Source: Paraburkholderia caribensis
GTDB lineage: Bacteria; Pseudomonadota; Gammaproteobacteria; Burkholderiales; Burkholderiaceae
Direction: 5' to 3'
Assembly (NCBI RefSeq): GCF_002902945.1
Contig: NZ_CP026101.1
Span: 2,232,001-2,296,000, forward strand
DNA: 64,000 bases
Positions 1 through 9,121 of the stretch are shown piece by piece; positions within the stretch are counted from its first letter, which is position 1, and each line of letters begins with the position of its first letter. Under the pieces are notes generated by a model, which saw only the letters and a list, made by a program, of their open reading frames with translations, had not been told where the DNA came from and searched no databases. The position numbers and the translations under genes are program-made.

Positions 1-96
1 GCAATCGACGACCTCGATACATGGGCCGAAGACGACGTGAAAGAGCCGCTGCTGCGTCTGCGCGAAGAACTGTTGCGCATGCAGGGCGAGCAGTGA
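1..96 (+). CDS. 3' end of an unidentified protein
   Basis: Frame 1 is open from the window edge to a TGA at 94-96. It gives about 31 residues rich in charged amino acids (Asp/Glu/Arg/Leu), which look like a C-terminal amphipathic helix. The codons end in G/C, as expected for a real gene here. There is too little sequence to name the protein. Confidence 0.55.
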   Translation, partial: AIDDLDTWAEDDVKEPLLRLREELLRMQGEQ

Positions 97-683
97 ACGG
101 TCCGCGCTGACGCGCAACTTCACACACAAGCTCGCACGCACCCTCGCACACAACTTCACACGCATGCTCGCGCAGCGCTTTCGACATCACGCGCTGCGCG
201 CTTCACACTGATCGATGGGCGTGCCGCATGCGCATTCGCGCATGCGGCACGCTAAACCCTCCCCGCTTTCCCCGGCAAGCTTCCCGTTCACCTTCGCAGC
301 CGACGCTTAAAAGCGTGCGGCCGCGCTGTGCTGAAATGCGCATCCAACATGCCGCGAACTGCCAAGACGCACGCATATTGGCTTTCTATATTCGCGCCAC
401 GGATCGGCTGCAGCACGCGGGTTGCGCGACATTCCCGGTTCGTCGGCAGACGGCGCGCAGTCGTTTTGGCTTTGGTGTTTTCCAGCATTGCCTTGCACGC
501 TGCATCGTCCGTAATCTCGTCCGTGTTTTTGTCCGTGCATTGTTTGCGTACGTATTGAAGGAGACCTGTCGACACACTGCATCGCGCAATCCGACCGGCA
601 GCGCCGCGCTTTCGAATCATGCGCGGCGCGCGCTGCAAGCCGGCTGTTTCTACCATCCCTGTCTGCCGATGTAAGGAGAAACC
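97..683. other. 587-bp non-coding leader region before the binding protein
   Basis: I find no convincing gene here; the ORFs lack codon bias and a ribosome binding site. Bases 115-180 contain several CACAC/GCTCGC-rich near-repeats. The only clear signal is AAGGAG at 673-678, just before the ATG at 684. The length suggests a long 5' regulatory region for the downstream gene. Confidence 0.5.
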
Positions 684-1838
684 ATGAGCTTTTGCAAGAC
701 GCTGAACCCGTTTGCCGTGATGTTGGGCGCCGTGCTGTCCATCGCGCCGCTCAGCAGTTTCGCCGCTGACGAACTGCCCGTGAAGATCGGCTTTGCCGCG
801 CCGATGACGGGTGCCAACGCGGGCTACGGCAAAGACCTGCAGAACGGCGTGCGGCTTGCCCTCGAGGAAGCCAACGCCCAGAAGATCAAGATTGGCGACA
901 AGGTCGCGCGCTTCGATCTCGTGTCCGAGGACGATCAGGCCGACCCGCGCATCGGCGTGCAGGCTGCGCAGAAACTGGTGGATCAGAACGTGTCGGGCAT
1001 TGTCGGCCATTTCAATTCGGGCACGACGATCCCGGCTTCGCAAATTTACGAGCAGGCGGGCATACCGATGATCGACCCTGCCGCGACGAACCCGACCATC
1101 ACGAATCGCGGGTTTGCGAACACGTTCATGGTGATTTCGACGGACGCGCAAAACGCCGGCAACGCGGGCACGTACGCGGTGAAGACCACCAAGGCCAAGC
1201 GCATTGCGATCATCGACGACCGCACGGCATTCGGCCAGGGTGAAGCGGACGAATTCGAGAAAGCGGTGAAGGCGGCGGGCGGCAACATCGTCGCGCGCGA
1301 GTTCACGAGCAACACGGCTGTCGACTTCAGCACGCAGCTCACGAAGATCAAGTCGACCAATGCCGATCTGATTTTCTTCGGCGGGCTCGATACGCAGGCG
1401 GCTGCGATTGCGAAGAAGATGAAGCAGCTTGGGATGACGGCGCAGTTGCTGGGTGGCGGCGGTGTCGAAGACCCGGAGTTCATCAAGCTTGCTGGCGATG
1501 CGGCGGAAGGCGCGATGGCGTGGGAGTATGGCCGTCCGCTCGCGCAGCTGCCGGGCGGCAAGGACTTCTCGGCGAAGTTCAAGAAGCGGTTTGGCGATGA
1601 CATTCTGTCGTATGCGCCGTTCGGGTATGACGCGGCGTGGGCCGTGATCAAGGCGATGGAGACGGCGAAGTCGACGGATCCGAAGGTTTATCGCGCTGCG
1701 TTGAAGTCGATCAATTTTGAAGGGGTGACGGGGACGATTTCTTTTGATGCCACAGGGGCGTTGAAGAGTGCTGCTTCTACCCTTTATCAGGTTAAGAATG
1801 GGGTTTGGGTGCCTGTCGTCACGAAGAGTGGGGTTTAA
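684..1838 (+). CDS. Branched-chain amino acid-type ABC transporter substrate-binding protein (LivK family)
   Basis: The 384-residue protein starts with a signal peptide of about 27 residues (cleavage near SSFAA-DE), followed by a type I periplasmic binding fold (Peripla_BP_6). The opening VKIGFAAPMTGANAGYGKD and the later IVGHFNSGTTIPAS motif are typical of Leu/Ile/Val-binding proteins. The ATG has a strong AAGGAG six bases upstream. No permease or ATPase gene lies beside it, so it is an orphan that probably docks with a transporter encoded elsewhere; the ligand is unknown. The last 100 bases are unusually rich in G and T compared with the rest of the gene, next to a large palindromic repeat. 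Confidence 0.9.
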   Translation: MSFCKTLNPFAVMLGAVLSIAPLSSFAADELPVKIGFAAPMTGANAGYGKDLQNGVRLALEEANAQKIKIGDKVARFDLVSEDDQADPRIGVQAAQKLVDQNVSGIVGHFNSGTTIPASQIYEQAGIPMIDPAATNPTITNRGFANTFMVISTDAQNAGNAGTYAVKTTKAKRIAIIDDRTAFGQGEADEFEKAVKAAGGNIVAREFTSNTAVDFSTQLTKIKSTNADLIFFGGLDTQAAAIAKKMKQLGMTAQLLGGGGVEDPEFIKLAGDAAEGAMAWEYGRPLAQLPGGKDFSAKFKKRFGDDILSYAPFGYDAAWAVIKAMETAKSTDPKVYRAALKSINFEGVTGTISFDATGALKSAASTLYQVKNGVWVPVVTKSGV

Positions 1839-2040
1839 GGTTTAGGTTTATTGGTTTTGGTTTTTTGGTTTTGGGTTTTTTGGTTTTGCCAGCGGGCGCT
1901 ATGTTTGGGTTTGCATGGGGCCTTGCTGGCATCCGCGTTTGCGCCGTTTCGTGGCGCGGGCGGTGTGGTGTGGTTTGGTTTGGTTTGGTTTGGTTTGCTT
2001 GGGTTTTCGCGGGCATCCGCGATGCGTTAGCTCACTTCAC
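1839..2040. repeat. G/T-rich low-complexity tract flanking palindromic element 1
   Basis: The plus strand is almost free of A and C over long stretches. Bases 1838-1890 are runs of GGTTTT, and 1971-1997 hold about five tandem GGTTT units. A copy of the short flank motif GGCATCCGCG sits at 1928 and another at about 2011. There is no coding signal. Confidence 0.8.
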
Positions 2041-2634
2041 GCGTCGCCCCTGTGCGGGGCGGCACCTACTTTTCTTTGCCGCCGCAAAGAAAAGTAGGCA
2101 AAAGAAAGCGGCTCACACCGCCAGCACTTGACCTTTGTCCACGGGCCCCCAGCGTCCCCACACTTCACACGGCAGCGCCCTTGTTCCTGTGCGTTGCCAG
2201 CGCGCCGAATAAGCGCCTCACCCGCTTCAAATATCCGTACCCGGTCAAGCGGCAGCGAACGGCATGTGCCGCCCAGGTGGCAAACTGTGTGTAGGTTGTC
2301 GCGTCGTATAGGGTGGCGTTCCTACCGGGTGGGGCGCGTGCGCTATCGGTCCGGAGTGGTGCGCGTATGGCGCGAAAGCCTACACACAGTTTGCCACCTG
2401 GGCGGCCGCGGACTGTCTGGTGAGGCGTGCTGAAACGCACGTGCGTGAAGCGGGTGAGGCGCTCATTCAGAGCGCTGGCAACCGACATCAGTCACGTGAT
2501 TGCCGTGTGAAGCGTAAGAACCTTTGGGGGCCCTCAGGCAAGAATTAGCACTGGCGGTGTGAGCCGCTTTCTTTTGCCTACTTTTCTTTGCGGCGGCAAA
2601 GAAAAGTAGGTGCCGCCCCGCACAGGGGCGACGC
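2041..2634 (+). repeat. 594-bp palindromic element, copy 1 (orientation A to B)
   Basis: The ends are perfect 82-bp inverted repeats (2041-2122 and 2553-2634). Each contains a hairpin with 15-bp arms CCTACTTTTCTTTGC and a 4-nt loop (2065-2098 and 2579-2612 region). A perfect 28-bp inner inverted repeat (2268-2295 and 2379-2406) encloses an 83-bp centre. Between outer and inner repeats the two halves still pair imperfectly, so nearly the whole element can fold back on itself. It encodes no transposase, and the ORFs in it are artefacts. It lies between the convergent genes ending at 1838 and 2739. It could be a MITE-like non-autonomous mobile element or a structural/terminator element; I do not know a name for it. 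Confidence 0.92.
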
Positions 2635-2738
2635 TTGAAGCGAGCTAACGTAACGCGGATGCCAGCGCAAAGGCAAGCGCACAAGGACAACAAAAACACC
2701 AGCAAACCACCCAAGCGTCGCAGACAACAACCAACCTC

Positions 2739-4631
2739 TTACCGTGCTCTCACAACAATCTGCGCCAACGCATCCCTCTCAATCTTAACGAGCGAACCCC
2801 GAACCATAGCAAACTCATCAGCACCACACACCTGATGCCCAAACCTCGCGCGCAAGCGCCGCGAAATCTGCACAACCCGCGTAGCGGAATCAAACACATA
2901 CCGCGATTCATATTCAAAAAACCGATCCCGCACAACAACATCCTGCGGCATATCCGTAACACGCACACTATCAGGCAACCCAATCTGCGCGATCTCATCG
3001 AAGTCGCCGCCAATACAGACCCACGGCTGCGTCCGTTCCGGCTCGGCGAGCCATGCCTGCACCTGCGTCGCGATCCCGCCCGACAGGCTCGTCAACGCGG
3101 GCAATGCCGTCGTGCCGTCAGGCCAAGTAAAGTGCTCCAGCGAACCCTGCATAAAGGTCGTAAACGGTCCCACGGTAGGCCTCACGTCGCCTGGCTGCAT
3201 CCGTGCAATCCCATGTAACCCCGTCTGCCGCAAGCGATCAGCGGCAATCAACTGCCAGCGCTGCCGCGTCGCGCGACGAAACACATTGCGCTCCAGCTCG
3301 GCCGATACCCCCACGTCCTCGACGCGATACGTGAACGCCGCCGCGCCCGTCCGTTCGATATCAATCTCGAGCCGCGCGCTGCGCCCGCGTTCCTGCGTCG
3401 CAGGCGTGCGCGCGAGCACGCCATCGTCGACCAGCAGCACCGGCCGGTCCATCGCGCCCGGCGGCAAATAACCGAAGCCGATACCACCCGCCGTCGTATC
3501 CGCATACACGCGCAATGAAGGAATCCACGTGATCGCATGATTGATCGCGCTCGCGCCATAGCCCGGCACATCGGGCAGCACATAGACCGGCCCAAGGTTC
3601 AGAAGCACAGCCTGACTGTCGATACCGACGGCCGCAAGCATCGCCCCATACAACGCAACGTGGTCCTTGCAGTCGCCATAGCGGTTGCGCAGGATATCGC
3701 TCGCCTTGTGCGGCACGGCCGCCGTCTCGCCCAGAAAGAGCGCGACATAGCGAATGTTCAGGCGCACCCAGTCGTACAGAATCTGCGCCTTCTCGCGCGG
3801 ATCGTCGGTGCGCGCCGTCAGCGCCTGCGCAAGCTGCGCAATGGCAGGATCGCGCCACGTCGGGTCCAGCGCCGCCGTCCGATAGCGTTCCGCAAACGAT
3901 GCGAAGTCGCGCGTCGTCGAGACCATCAGACGGTCGCCCCACGTCGCGTAGCCGACGGCGCCCGCTTCGATGGGCGCATACGGCCCATGCCGATACTCGA
4001 ACGTGTAACGCGTGCGGCCATTCTCCGTCACGGGCGGCAACGCGACGTAGCCGCGCGCGTCGGCGTATAGCGGGACATCGGCGGGCAGGTCGAAGATCAG
4101 TTGCTGCAGGTCGACGGGGCCGCGCGTCGGCTCGACGAAATAGGCGAAGGTGCCGCCCTGCAACGGCAGCGCGCGCGTCTTGCGAAACGCCAGATGCACA
4201 CGCGAACCCGGCTCGACGCCCGGAAAGATCACCGTACGCAGCACGCCGTCCTGAAACGTCGGCGCGCCCGCCGAACGCGGCTCCTGCACGTCGCGAATGC
4301 CGTCGGGCCCTACGGGATGCGCAACGCCGTTCGGGTCGATCGTTTCCGCCGCAAGCAGCTGCACCTGCTCGATATCCTTGTTGAACCACACATAGCGCTG
4401 CGCGATATCGTCGACGCCGCTCGACGTGTTCGCGCGCAGCACCGTGTCGTCACGCTCCTCGATCGAGCCGTCCTTTTGCACGACGAACAGATGCACGTCG
4501 CGCTCGATCGTCGATGGCGGCAGGTCGTCGGCAGCGACGCGCTCCTGCGCATGCACGGCGCCTGCGCCGCATGCGCCGACGATCAGCGGCAACACGGCCG
4601 CCGCGCGCAAGCGGTGCGCACGCCGGCTCAT
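2739..4631 (-). CDS. DUF3857/transglutaminase-like exported protein
   Basis: About 630 residues. A signal peptide (ends near GAVHAQ) precedes an N-terminal DUF3857-like beta domain and a transglutaminase-core domain. The papain-like triad appears as Cys321 in NRYGDCKDH, His365 in INHAITW and Asp378 in VYADTT. Members of this fold act as peptidases or cross-linking enzymes, usually periplasmic; the substrate is unknown. I chose the ATG at 4631 because its ATGA overlaps the stop of the upstream AraC gene (translational coupling); the longer start at 4691 lies inside that gene. The 3' end is A/C-rich on the plus strand, next to palindromic element 1. Confidence 0.82.
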   Translation of the reverse strand: MSRRAHRLRAAAVLPLIVGACGAGAVHAQERVAADDLPPSTIERDVHLFVVQKDGSIEERDDTVLRANTSSGVDDIAQRYVWFNKDIEQVQLLAAETIDPNGVAHPVGPDGIRDVQEPRSAGAPTFQDGVLRTVIFPGVEPGSRVHLAFRKTRALPLQGGTFAYFVEPTRGPVDLQQLIFDLPADVPLYADARGYVALPPVTENGRTRYTFEYRHGPYAPIEAGAVGYATWGDRLMVSTTRDFASFAERYRTAALDPTWRDPAIAQLAQALTARTDDPREKAQILYDWVRLNIRYVALFLGETAAVPHKASDILRNRYGDCKDHVALYGAMLAAVGIDSQAVLLNLGPVYVLPDVPGYGASAINHAITWIPSLRVYADTTAGGIGFGYLPPGAMDRPVLLVDDGVLARTPATQERGRSARLEIDIERTGAAAFTYRVEDVGVSAELERNVFRRATRQRWQLIAADRLRQTGLHGIARMQPGDVRPTVGPFTTFMQGSLEHFTWPDGTTALPALTSLSGGIATQVQAWLAEPERTQPWVCIGGDFDEIAQIGLPDSVRVTDMPQDVVVRDRFFEYESRYVFDSATRVVQISRRLRARFGHQVCGADEFAMVRGSLVKIERDALAQIVVRAR

Positions 4632-5563
4632 GCCTCGCGCACCATGCGGCGACGCCCGACTCTCTCGCGCACGCCGCGCTGCATGCGCCACGCACGCGGG
4701 CTCATGCCGAATTCGACGCGAAACGCGTGATTGAAATTGGACACGTCGTTAAAGCCGCTATCGAACGCGATATCGACGATCTTCGTGTCCTCTCCGGCAA
4801 GACGCAGCGCCGCATGGCGCAGGCGCGCGCGCAGCACGTATTGATGCGGCGTCACGCCCGTCACGCGCCCGAACGTGCGCAGAAAGTAGAAGTCGGACAG
4901 CCCGCACATCTGCGAAAGACTTGCGAGCGTATGCGGTGCATCGGGCGTGTCGTCGATCAGGCGCACGGCCTGCGTGACGCGAGACCATGCGGATGCGCTC
5001 GTCGCCGCAGCATGCGGTTTCGTGTCCGCTTGCGTCGCGCGCAGCACGGCCCCGGCCAGTTCGACGGCGAGTTCGTCCCATGCCGTGCCGGACGCGCGCT
5101 CGGTCGCCCCGGCGCACGCCCGCGCGACCAGGCCGGAAAACGCGCGCAACGGCGGCATGCGCGCATGCCGGAAGGATGGCGCGGCGCCAGCGAAGCCTGC
5201 GTCGGCGGCGAGCCGCTCGAAGTACGCGGGCTGATAGTGAAACGACACGCAGCGGTCGCCGGGCGCATGCCGATGCCCGCATTCGAAGCACTCGCCCGCA
5301 TTGCCGAGCAGCAGCGATCCCGGCGTGAGCAGTTCGCGCCCCGCCGCCGACCGGTAGCCGAACGCGCCCGCCGCGACGATCGCGATGCACACGCCCCCAT
5401 GCTGCTCCTCGAACTGCCTGTCACGCGGACCGAAGGTGCACAGCACGTCCGTCACCGACCAGCCGTCGCCTGCGGCAAGCGCACGCATCTGCGTGCTGCC
5501 GGACGCGCCGAGCGTGTCGCGGCGCGCCAGCGCGGCTTCGAGATCGACGGCAATTTTTCCCAA
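4628..5563 (-). CDS. AraC-family transcriptional regulator
   Basis: About 311 residues. The N-terminal part (to about 140) is a cupin-like sensor region with LLTPGSLLLGNAGE and HAPGDRCVSFHY motifs. The C-terminal 100 residues are a standard AraC double helix-turn-helix, including LCGLSDFYFLRTFGRVTG-like and IAFDSGFNDVSNFNHAFR signatures. No good ATG exists; I prefer the TTG at 5563, which has GAGGTGA just upstream. A TTG further upstream (5623) is open but adds an implausible Cys/Arg-rich leader. It is divergent from the gene at 5673 and coupled to the transglutaminase-like gene downstream. Confidence 0.85.
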   Translation of the reverse strand: MGKIAVDLEAALARRDTLGASGSTQMRALAAGDGWSVTDVLCTFGPRDRQFEEQHGGVCIAIVAAGAFGYRSAAGRELLTPGSLLLGNAGECFECGHRHAPGDRCVSFHYQPAYFERLAADAGFAGAAPSFRHARMPPLRAFSGLVARACAGATERASGTAWDELAVELAGAVLRATQADTKPHAAATSASAWSRVTQAVRLIDDTPDAPHTLASLSQMCGLSDFYFLRTFGRVTGVTPHQYVLRARLRHAALRLAGEDTKIVDIAFDSGFNDVSNFNHAFRVEFGMSPRAWRMQRGVRERVGRRRMVREA

Positions 5564-5672
5564 GATGTCACCTCGGCAGGTCCGTATGCTCGTTTTATCA
5601 CAACGGCGGCAGGCGCGGCACAACGCGTTCGCCTCCCCTTTTCAACCAGCTTCAGCATACGGAGCAACCCCA

Positions 5673-6221
5673 ATGAATGCATTGGATCACGGTGCCGCTG
5701 CCGGGTTTCACGCAGCACTCGCCGCGCCCGGCCGCGCGGCGGGGATCGCCGCCGCCGACGACCTCTACGGCTGGCTCATCGGCAGTTGGGACATGGACGT
5801 GCTGCACTATCGCGCCGACGTGCGCGAGCGGCATCTGACAGGCGAGATTCATTTCGGCTGGGTGCTCGAAGGGCGCGCCGTGCAGGACGTCTGGATCATG
5901 CCGCGCCGCGCGGATCGCGGCGCGCGCGATGAGCAACGTTTCGACATGTACGGCACGACGCTGCGCGTATGGGACCCGTCGATCGAAGCGTGGCGCGTCA
6001 CCTACATCAATCCGGCGAGCGGACAGCGCGACGAACTGATCGGCCGCAAGATTGGCCAGGACATCGTGCAGATCGGCACGCATGCGAACGGTACGCCGAT
6101 CCGCTGGAACTTCACCGGCATCACCGACGACTCGTTCCGCTGGACAGGCGTCGCGCTCGCCGCCGATGGCGTCACGTGGAATCTGGAAGGCGAATTCGTC
6201 GCGCGGCGCAGACGCGGCTAG
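5673..6221 (+). CDS. Conserved hypothetical protein, lipocalin-like/DUF1579-like
   Basis: 182 residues without a signal peptide or membrane segment. The pattern of alternating hydrophobic strands with many Trp/Asp turns (WLIGSWDMDVLHYR, FGWVLEGRAVQDVW, YGTTLRVWDPSIEAWRVTYIN) suggests a small beta-barrel. The ATG at 5673 is preceded by GGAG at 5661; the frame stays open upstream to 5385, but that part is antisense to the AraC gene. The divergent AraC regulator probably controls it. The function is not recognised. Confidence 0.75.
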   Translation: MNALDHGAAAGFHAALAAPGRAAGIAAADDLYGWLIGSWDMDVLHYRADVRERHLTGEIHFGWVLEGRAVQDVWIMPRRADRGARDEQRFDMYGTTLRVWDPSIEAWRVTYINPASGQRDELIGRKIGQDIVQIGTHANGTPIRWNFTGITDDSFRWTGVALAADGVTWNLEGEFVARRRRG

Positions 6222-6249
6222 CGTATCTGCAGCGGGCCGCGCGCACTGA

Positions 6250-7638
6250 TCAGGCTTGCCGCAATTCCGCGCCCTCGTCCTTCGACAGCTTCACGAAGAA
6301 GAACAGCGAGCACAGCACCGCTGCGCCGACGACGTAGAACGCGGGCGAGAAATCGCGCGCGGTGAGATGCGCGGCGCTGCCGCCGTGCAGATGCGCGGTC
6401 AGCGCGAGCAGCGACGCGCCGAACGCAACGCCGAGGCTCACCGAGAGCTGCTGCGCCATGCCGGAGAGCGCCGTCGCGCGGCTCATCTTCGGCTTCGGCA
6501 TGTCGGAGTAGCCGAGCGTGTTGAGCGTGACCATCGCGAGCGAATTGAACAGGCCGCCCACCAGCAGCGTGCAGAAGATCAGCAGATGCGGCGTACTGGG
6601 CGTGAAAAGCCCATAGCACGCATAGAAGCAGCCCGTCATGCAGGTCGCGACGATCAGCAGCGTGCGAAAGCCGATGCGCTGAATCGCCTGGGTCATCACG
6701 CCGCGCACCGCCAGCGAACCGACCGCCGTCGCGACGCTCAGCGAGCCCGAAGTGAGCGGCGACAGGCCGAAGCCCAGTTGCAGCATCAACGGCATCAGGA
6801 ACGGCGACGCGCCAATGCCGATGCGCAGCGGCATGCCGCCGAGCACGGCCGTCCGGTACGCCTTGTAGCGCAACAGCAAGGGATCGATGATCGCATCGAC
6901 GTGGCGGCGGCTATACAGCCAATACAGCAGCATCGACAGCGCGCCCGTGCCCGTGAACGCGAGCGTCACCCATTGCGGCACGAGCCCGCGGCCAGCAGTA
7001 TCCAGCCCGCCGACCAGCCCCACGAGGCCCGTCGACAGCAGCACGAAGCCGGGCAGATCGAAACGCTCGTCGATGCGTTCGTGCGTGTCGTCGATGAACG
7101 CAAGCGCGCACAGCACGCCGATCACGCCGAACGGCACGTTCAACAGGAAGATCCAGCGCCACGACGTGAGCGTCACCACGACCCCGCCGAGCAGCGGACC
7201 GGCAAGGCGCCCCACCGCACCCGGCACCGTGAACCACACCATCGCGGCGACCATTCGCGCGGGCGGCACGCTGCGCAGCAGGATCAAGCGGCCGACGGGC
7301 ACCATCATCGCGCCGCCCATGCCCTGCAGCACGCGAAATACGACGAGTTGCGGCAGCGATGTCGCGATCCCGCACAGCGCCGAGGCGAGAGAAAACATCC
7401 CGATTGCCGAGCAGAACACGCGGCGCGCGCCGAAGCGGTCGGCAAGCCAGCCGCTCGCCGGCAGGAACACGGCGAGACTCAGCAGATAAGAGGTGATCGC
7501 GAGATTCAGATGCAGCGCCTCGACGCCGAGCGAACCCGCGATGGAAGGCAGCGCGGTCGCCATGATGGACGTATCGAGGTTTTGCAGGAACAGCGGACAG
7601 GCAACGATCAGCGGAATGATGCGGGCGCGGTCGGTCAT
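6250..7638 (-). CDS. MFS transporter, DHA2/EmrB-type drug exporter
   Basis: 462 residues, almost entirely hydrophobic helices, compatible with 14 membrane segments. The N-terminal LQNLDTSIMATALPSIA is the family's motif around helix 1, WLADRFGARRVF is motif A, and RVLQGMGGAMMVPVGRLILLR is the motif around helix 4. These point to proton-driven export of drugs or metabolites. It ends 28 bp from the stop of the convergent gene at 6221, with no gene partner on its own strand nearby. Substrate cannot be told from sequence. Confidence 0.88.
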   Translation of the reverse strand: MTDRARIIPLIVACPLFLQNLDTSIMATALPSIAGSLGVEALHLNLAITSYLLSLAVFLPASGWLADRFGARRVFCSAIGMFSLASALCGIATSLPQLVVFRVLQGMGGAMMVPVGRLILLRSVPPARMVAAMVWFTVPGAVGRLAGPLLGGVVVTLTSWRWIFLLNVPFGVIGVLCALAFIDDTHERIDERFDLPGFVLLSTGLVGLVGGLDTAGRGLVPQWVTLAFTGTGALSMLLYWLYSRRHVDAIIDPLLLRYKAYRTAVLGGMPLRIGIGASPFLMPLMLQLGFGLSPLTSGSLSVATAVGSLAVRGVMTQAIQRIGFRTLLIVATCMTGCFYACYGLFTPSTPHLLIFCTLLVGGLFNSLAMVTLNTLGYSDMPKPKMSRATALSGMAQQLSVSLGVAFGASLLALTAHLHGGSAAHLTARDFSPAFYVVGAAVLCSLFFFVKLSKDEGAELRQA

Positions 7639-7752
7639 CCCGTTCTTTTACCGCAAAACAGCCGCCGATGGCGAGTCTCTAAGCACGCACGGTGTTACGG
7701 TTTGTTGCGCCCGCTACGGCCCGATGCAGTACATCTCGTGCGCACGGGGCCG

Positions 7753-8976
7753 TCAGCGCGCGTCTTCTTCTAGCGCGCGCCGCAACGAAAGCGCGATGCC
7801 GCGCGCCGCGAGCGTCACTTCATCGAGCGACGGGAAGGACGGCGCGATGCGCAGGTGCCTGTCTTCGTCGTCGCGTCCATACGGATACGCGGCGCCCGCC
7901 GGCGTCAGCACGAGACCGGCCTCCGCCGCCAGCGCGACCGTGCGTTTCGCATAGCCCTTCGGCGCGTACAGGCTGATGAAATAGCCGCCTTCAGGACGAT
8001 TCCACGACACGCCAGGGACGCCCGCGAGCAGTGCTTCGAACGTGGCCACCACCGCGTCGAACTTCGGACGCAGCAGCGCGCGGTGCTTCGCCATCAGGCG
8101 TTCGAGTCCGTCGCGGTCGCGCAGAAAGCGCACGTGGCGCAGCTGGTTCAGCTTGTCCGGGCCGATCGTGCGCACGCTCATATGCTTTTGCCACCAGCCG
8201 ATATTGCGCTGCGACGCCGCGAGAAACGCGATGCCGCCGCCCGCCACCGTGACCTTCGACAGCGACGCGAACACCAGCGCGCGGTCCGCATGCCCCGCCC
8301 GTTCGCACAGTTCGACGATGCCGGGCGTGCTACGCGGCGTGTCCGTCAGATGATGGAAGCGGTATGCGTCGTCCCAGAACAGCCGGAAGTCGCTCGCGGC
8401 GGCGGGCAACGCGGCAAGGCGCTCGACGGTTTCACGCGACCAGATCGCGCCGCTCGGGTTACTGTAGAGCGGCATGCACCAGATGCCTTTGATCGACGGA
8501 TCGCTTTTCACGTGCGCTTCCACGGCGTCCACGTCGGGGCCGTCCTGGGTCATCGGCACGGGGATCATGCGAATGCCGAGCGCCTCGCAGATTGCGAAAT
8601 GCCGGTCGTAGCCGGGCACCGGGCACAGGAACGCCACTTCGCCCTGCCGGCTCCACGGGGCGTGCCCTGGCATGCCGTGCAGCATCGCGAACGCGAGCGC
8701 ATCGTGCATCAGTTCGAGGCTCGAATTGCCTGCCGCGACCACTTGCGACGCATCCACGTCCAGCAATTGCGCGCCGAACTCGCGCGCCTCGGGCAAGCCC
8801 AGCACATGCCCGTAGTTGCGGCAGTCGATGCCGTCGCGCGACACGTAACCGACCGTGCCCGCTTCGTCGAGCAGTGCGCGCGACAGATCGAGTTGCTCGG
8901 GCGACGGCTTGCCGCGCGACATGTCGAGCCGCATCGCAAGCTGCCGGAATTCGTCGTAAGTGGAAGGCGTCGCCAT
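7753..8976 (-). CDS. PLP-dependent class I aminotransferase (aspartate aminotransferase-like, PF12897 type)
   Basis: 407 residues. The order of motifs fits fold-type I aminotransferases: AAGNSSLELMHDAL near the cofactor phosphate, CMPLYSNPSGAIWS, the Asp of LFWDDAYRFHHL, and the lysine in FASLSKVTVAGGG that should bind pyridoxal phosphate. The sequence resembles the aspartate aminotransferases once called MocR-like, but it has no DNA-binding domain. The ATG at 8976 has GGGGA upstream; the longer start at 9003 is unlikely. It is divergent from the LysR gene at 9122, which probably regulates it. Confidence 0.85.
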   Translation of the reverse strand: MATPSTYDEFRQLAMRLDMSRGKPSPEQLDLSRALLDEAGTVGYVSRDGIDCRNYGHVLGLPEAREFGAQLLDVDASQVVAAGNSSLELMHDALAFAMLHGMPGHAPWSRQGEVAFLCPVPGYDRHFAICEALGIRMIPVPMTQDGPDVDAVEAHVKSDPSIKGIWCMPLYSNPSGAIWSRETVERLAALPAAASDFRLFWDDAYRFHHLTDTPRSTPGIVELCERAGHADRALVFASLSKVTVAGGGIAFLAASQRNIGWWQKHMSVRTIGPDKLNQLRHVRFLRDRDGLERLMAKHRALLRPKFDAVVATFEALLAGVPGVSWNRPEGGYFISLYAPKGYAKRTVALAAEAGLVLTPAGAAYPYGRDDEDRHLRIAPSFPSLDEVTLAARGIALSLRRALEEDAR

Positions 8977-9066
8977 GATGTCCCCGGATGAGCGCGCTCG
9001 CACCGGATGTCGAGCGCAGTGTGTGAGGCCAGTATGCCGCTGCCCCTGAGATCAGACAAACGCGTT

Positions 9067-9089
9067 ATATTGAACATTTCGATCAATAT
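9067..9089. promoter_or_regulatory. Putative LysR operator (interrupted palindrome)
   Basis: ATATTGA and TCAATAT form a perfect 7-bp inverted repeat with a 9-bp spacer. It lies in the 145-bp divergent region between the aminotransferase and LysR genes and matches the general shape of LysR-family binding sites. Binding is inferred. Confidence 0.55.
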
Positions 9090-9121
9090 TTCTTATACGT
9101 ATTTCAAGGAGAGGCAAGCGG

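Noticed and set aside
228..1151. ORFs on both strands before and within the LivK gene
   Set aside because: No ribosome binding site or codon bias; they overlap a clear binding-protein gene or its leader.
1971..1997. Tandem GGTTT repeat considered as a phase-variation tract
   Set aside because: It lies downstream of the stop of the binding-protein gene and outside any ORF, so length change would not switch a gene.
2052..2488. Overlapping ORFs of 80-107 codons inside the palindromic elements (also at 29541, 34625, 41072 and on the reverse strand)
   Set aside because: They arise from the repeat itself; the start (MRGGTYFSLPPQRK) lies in the hairpin arm and frames are not kept through the variable centre. 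Such ORFs are easily mis-annotated as hypothetical proteins.
2041..2634. Elements interpreted as insertion sequences
   Set aside because: No transposase, no conserved ORF, and target-site duplications cannot be seen because flanks are also repeated. A non-autonomous element remains possible.
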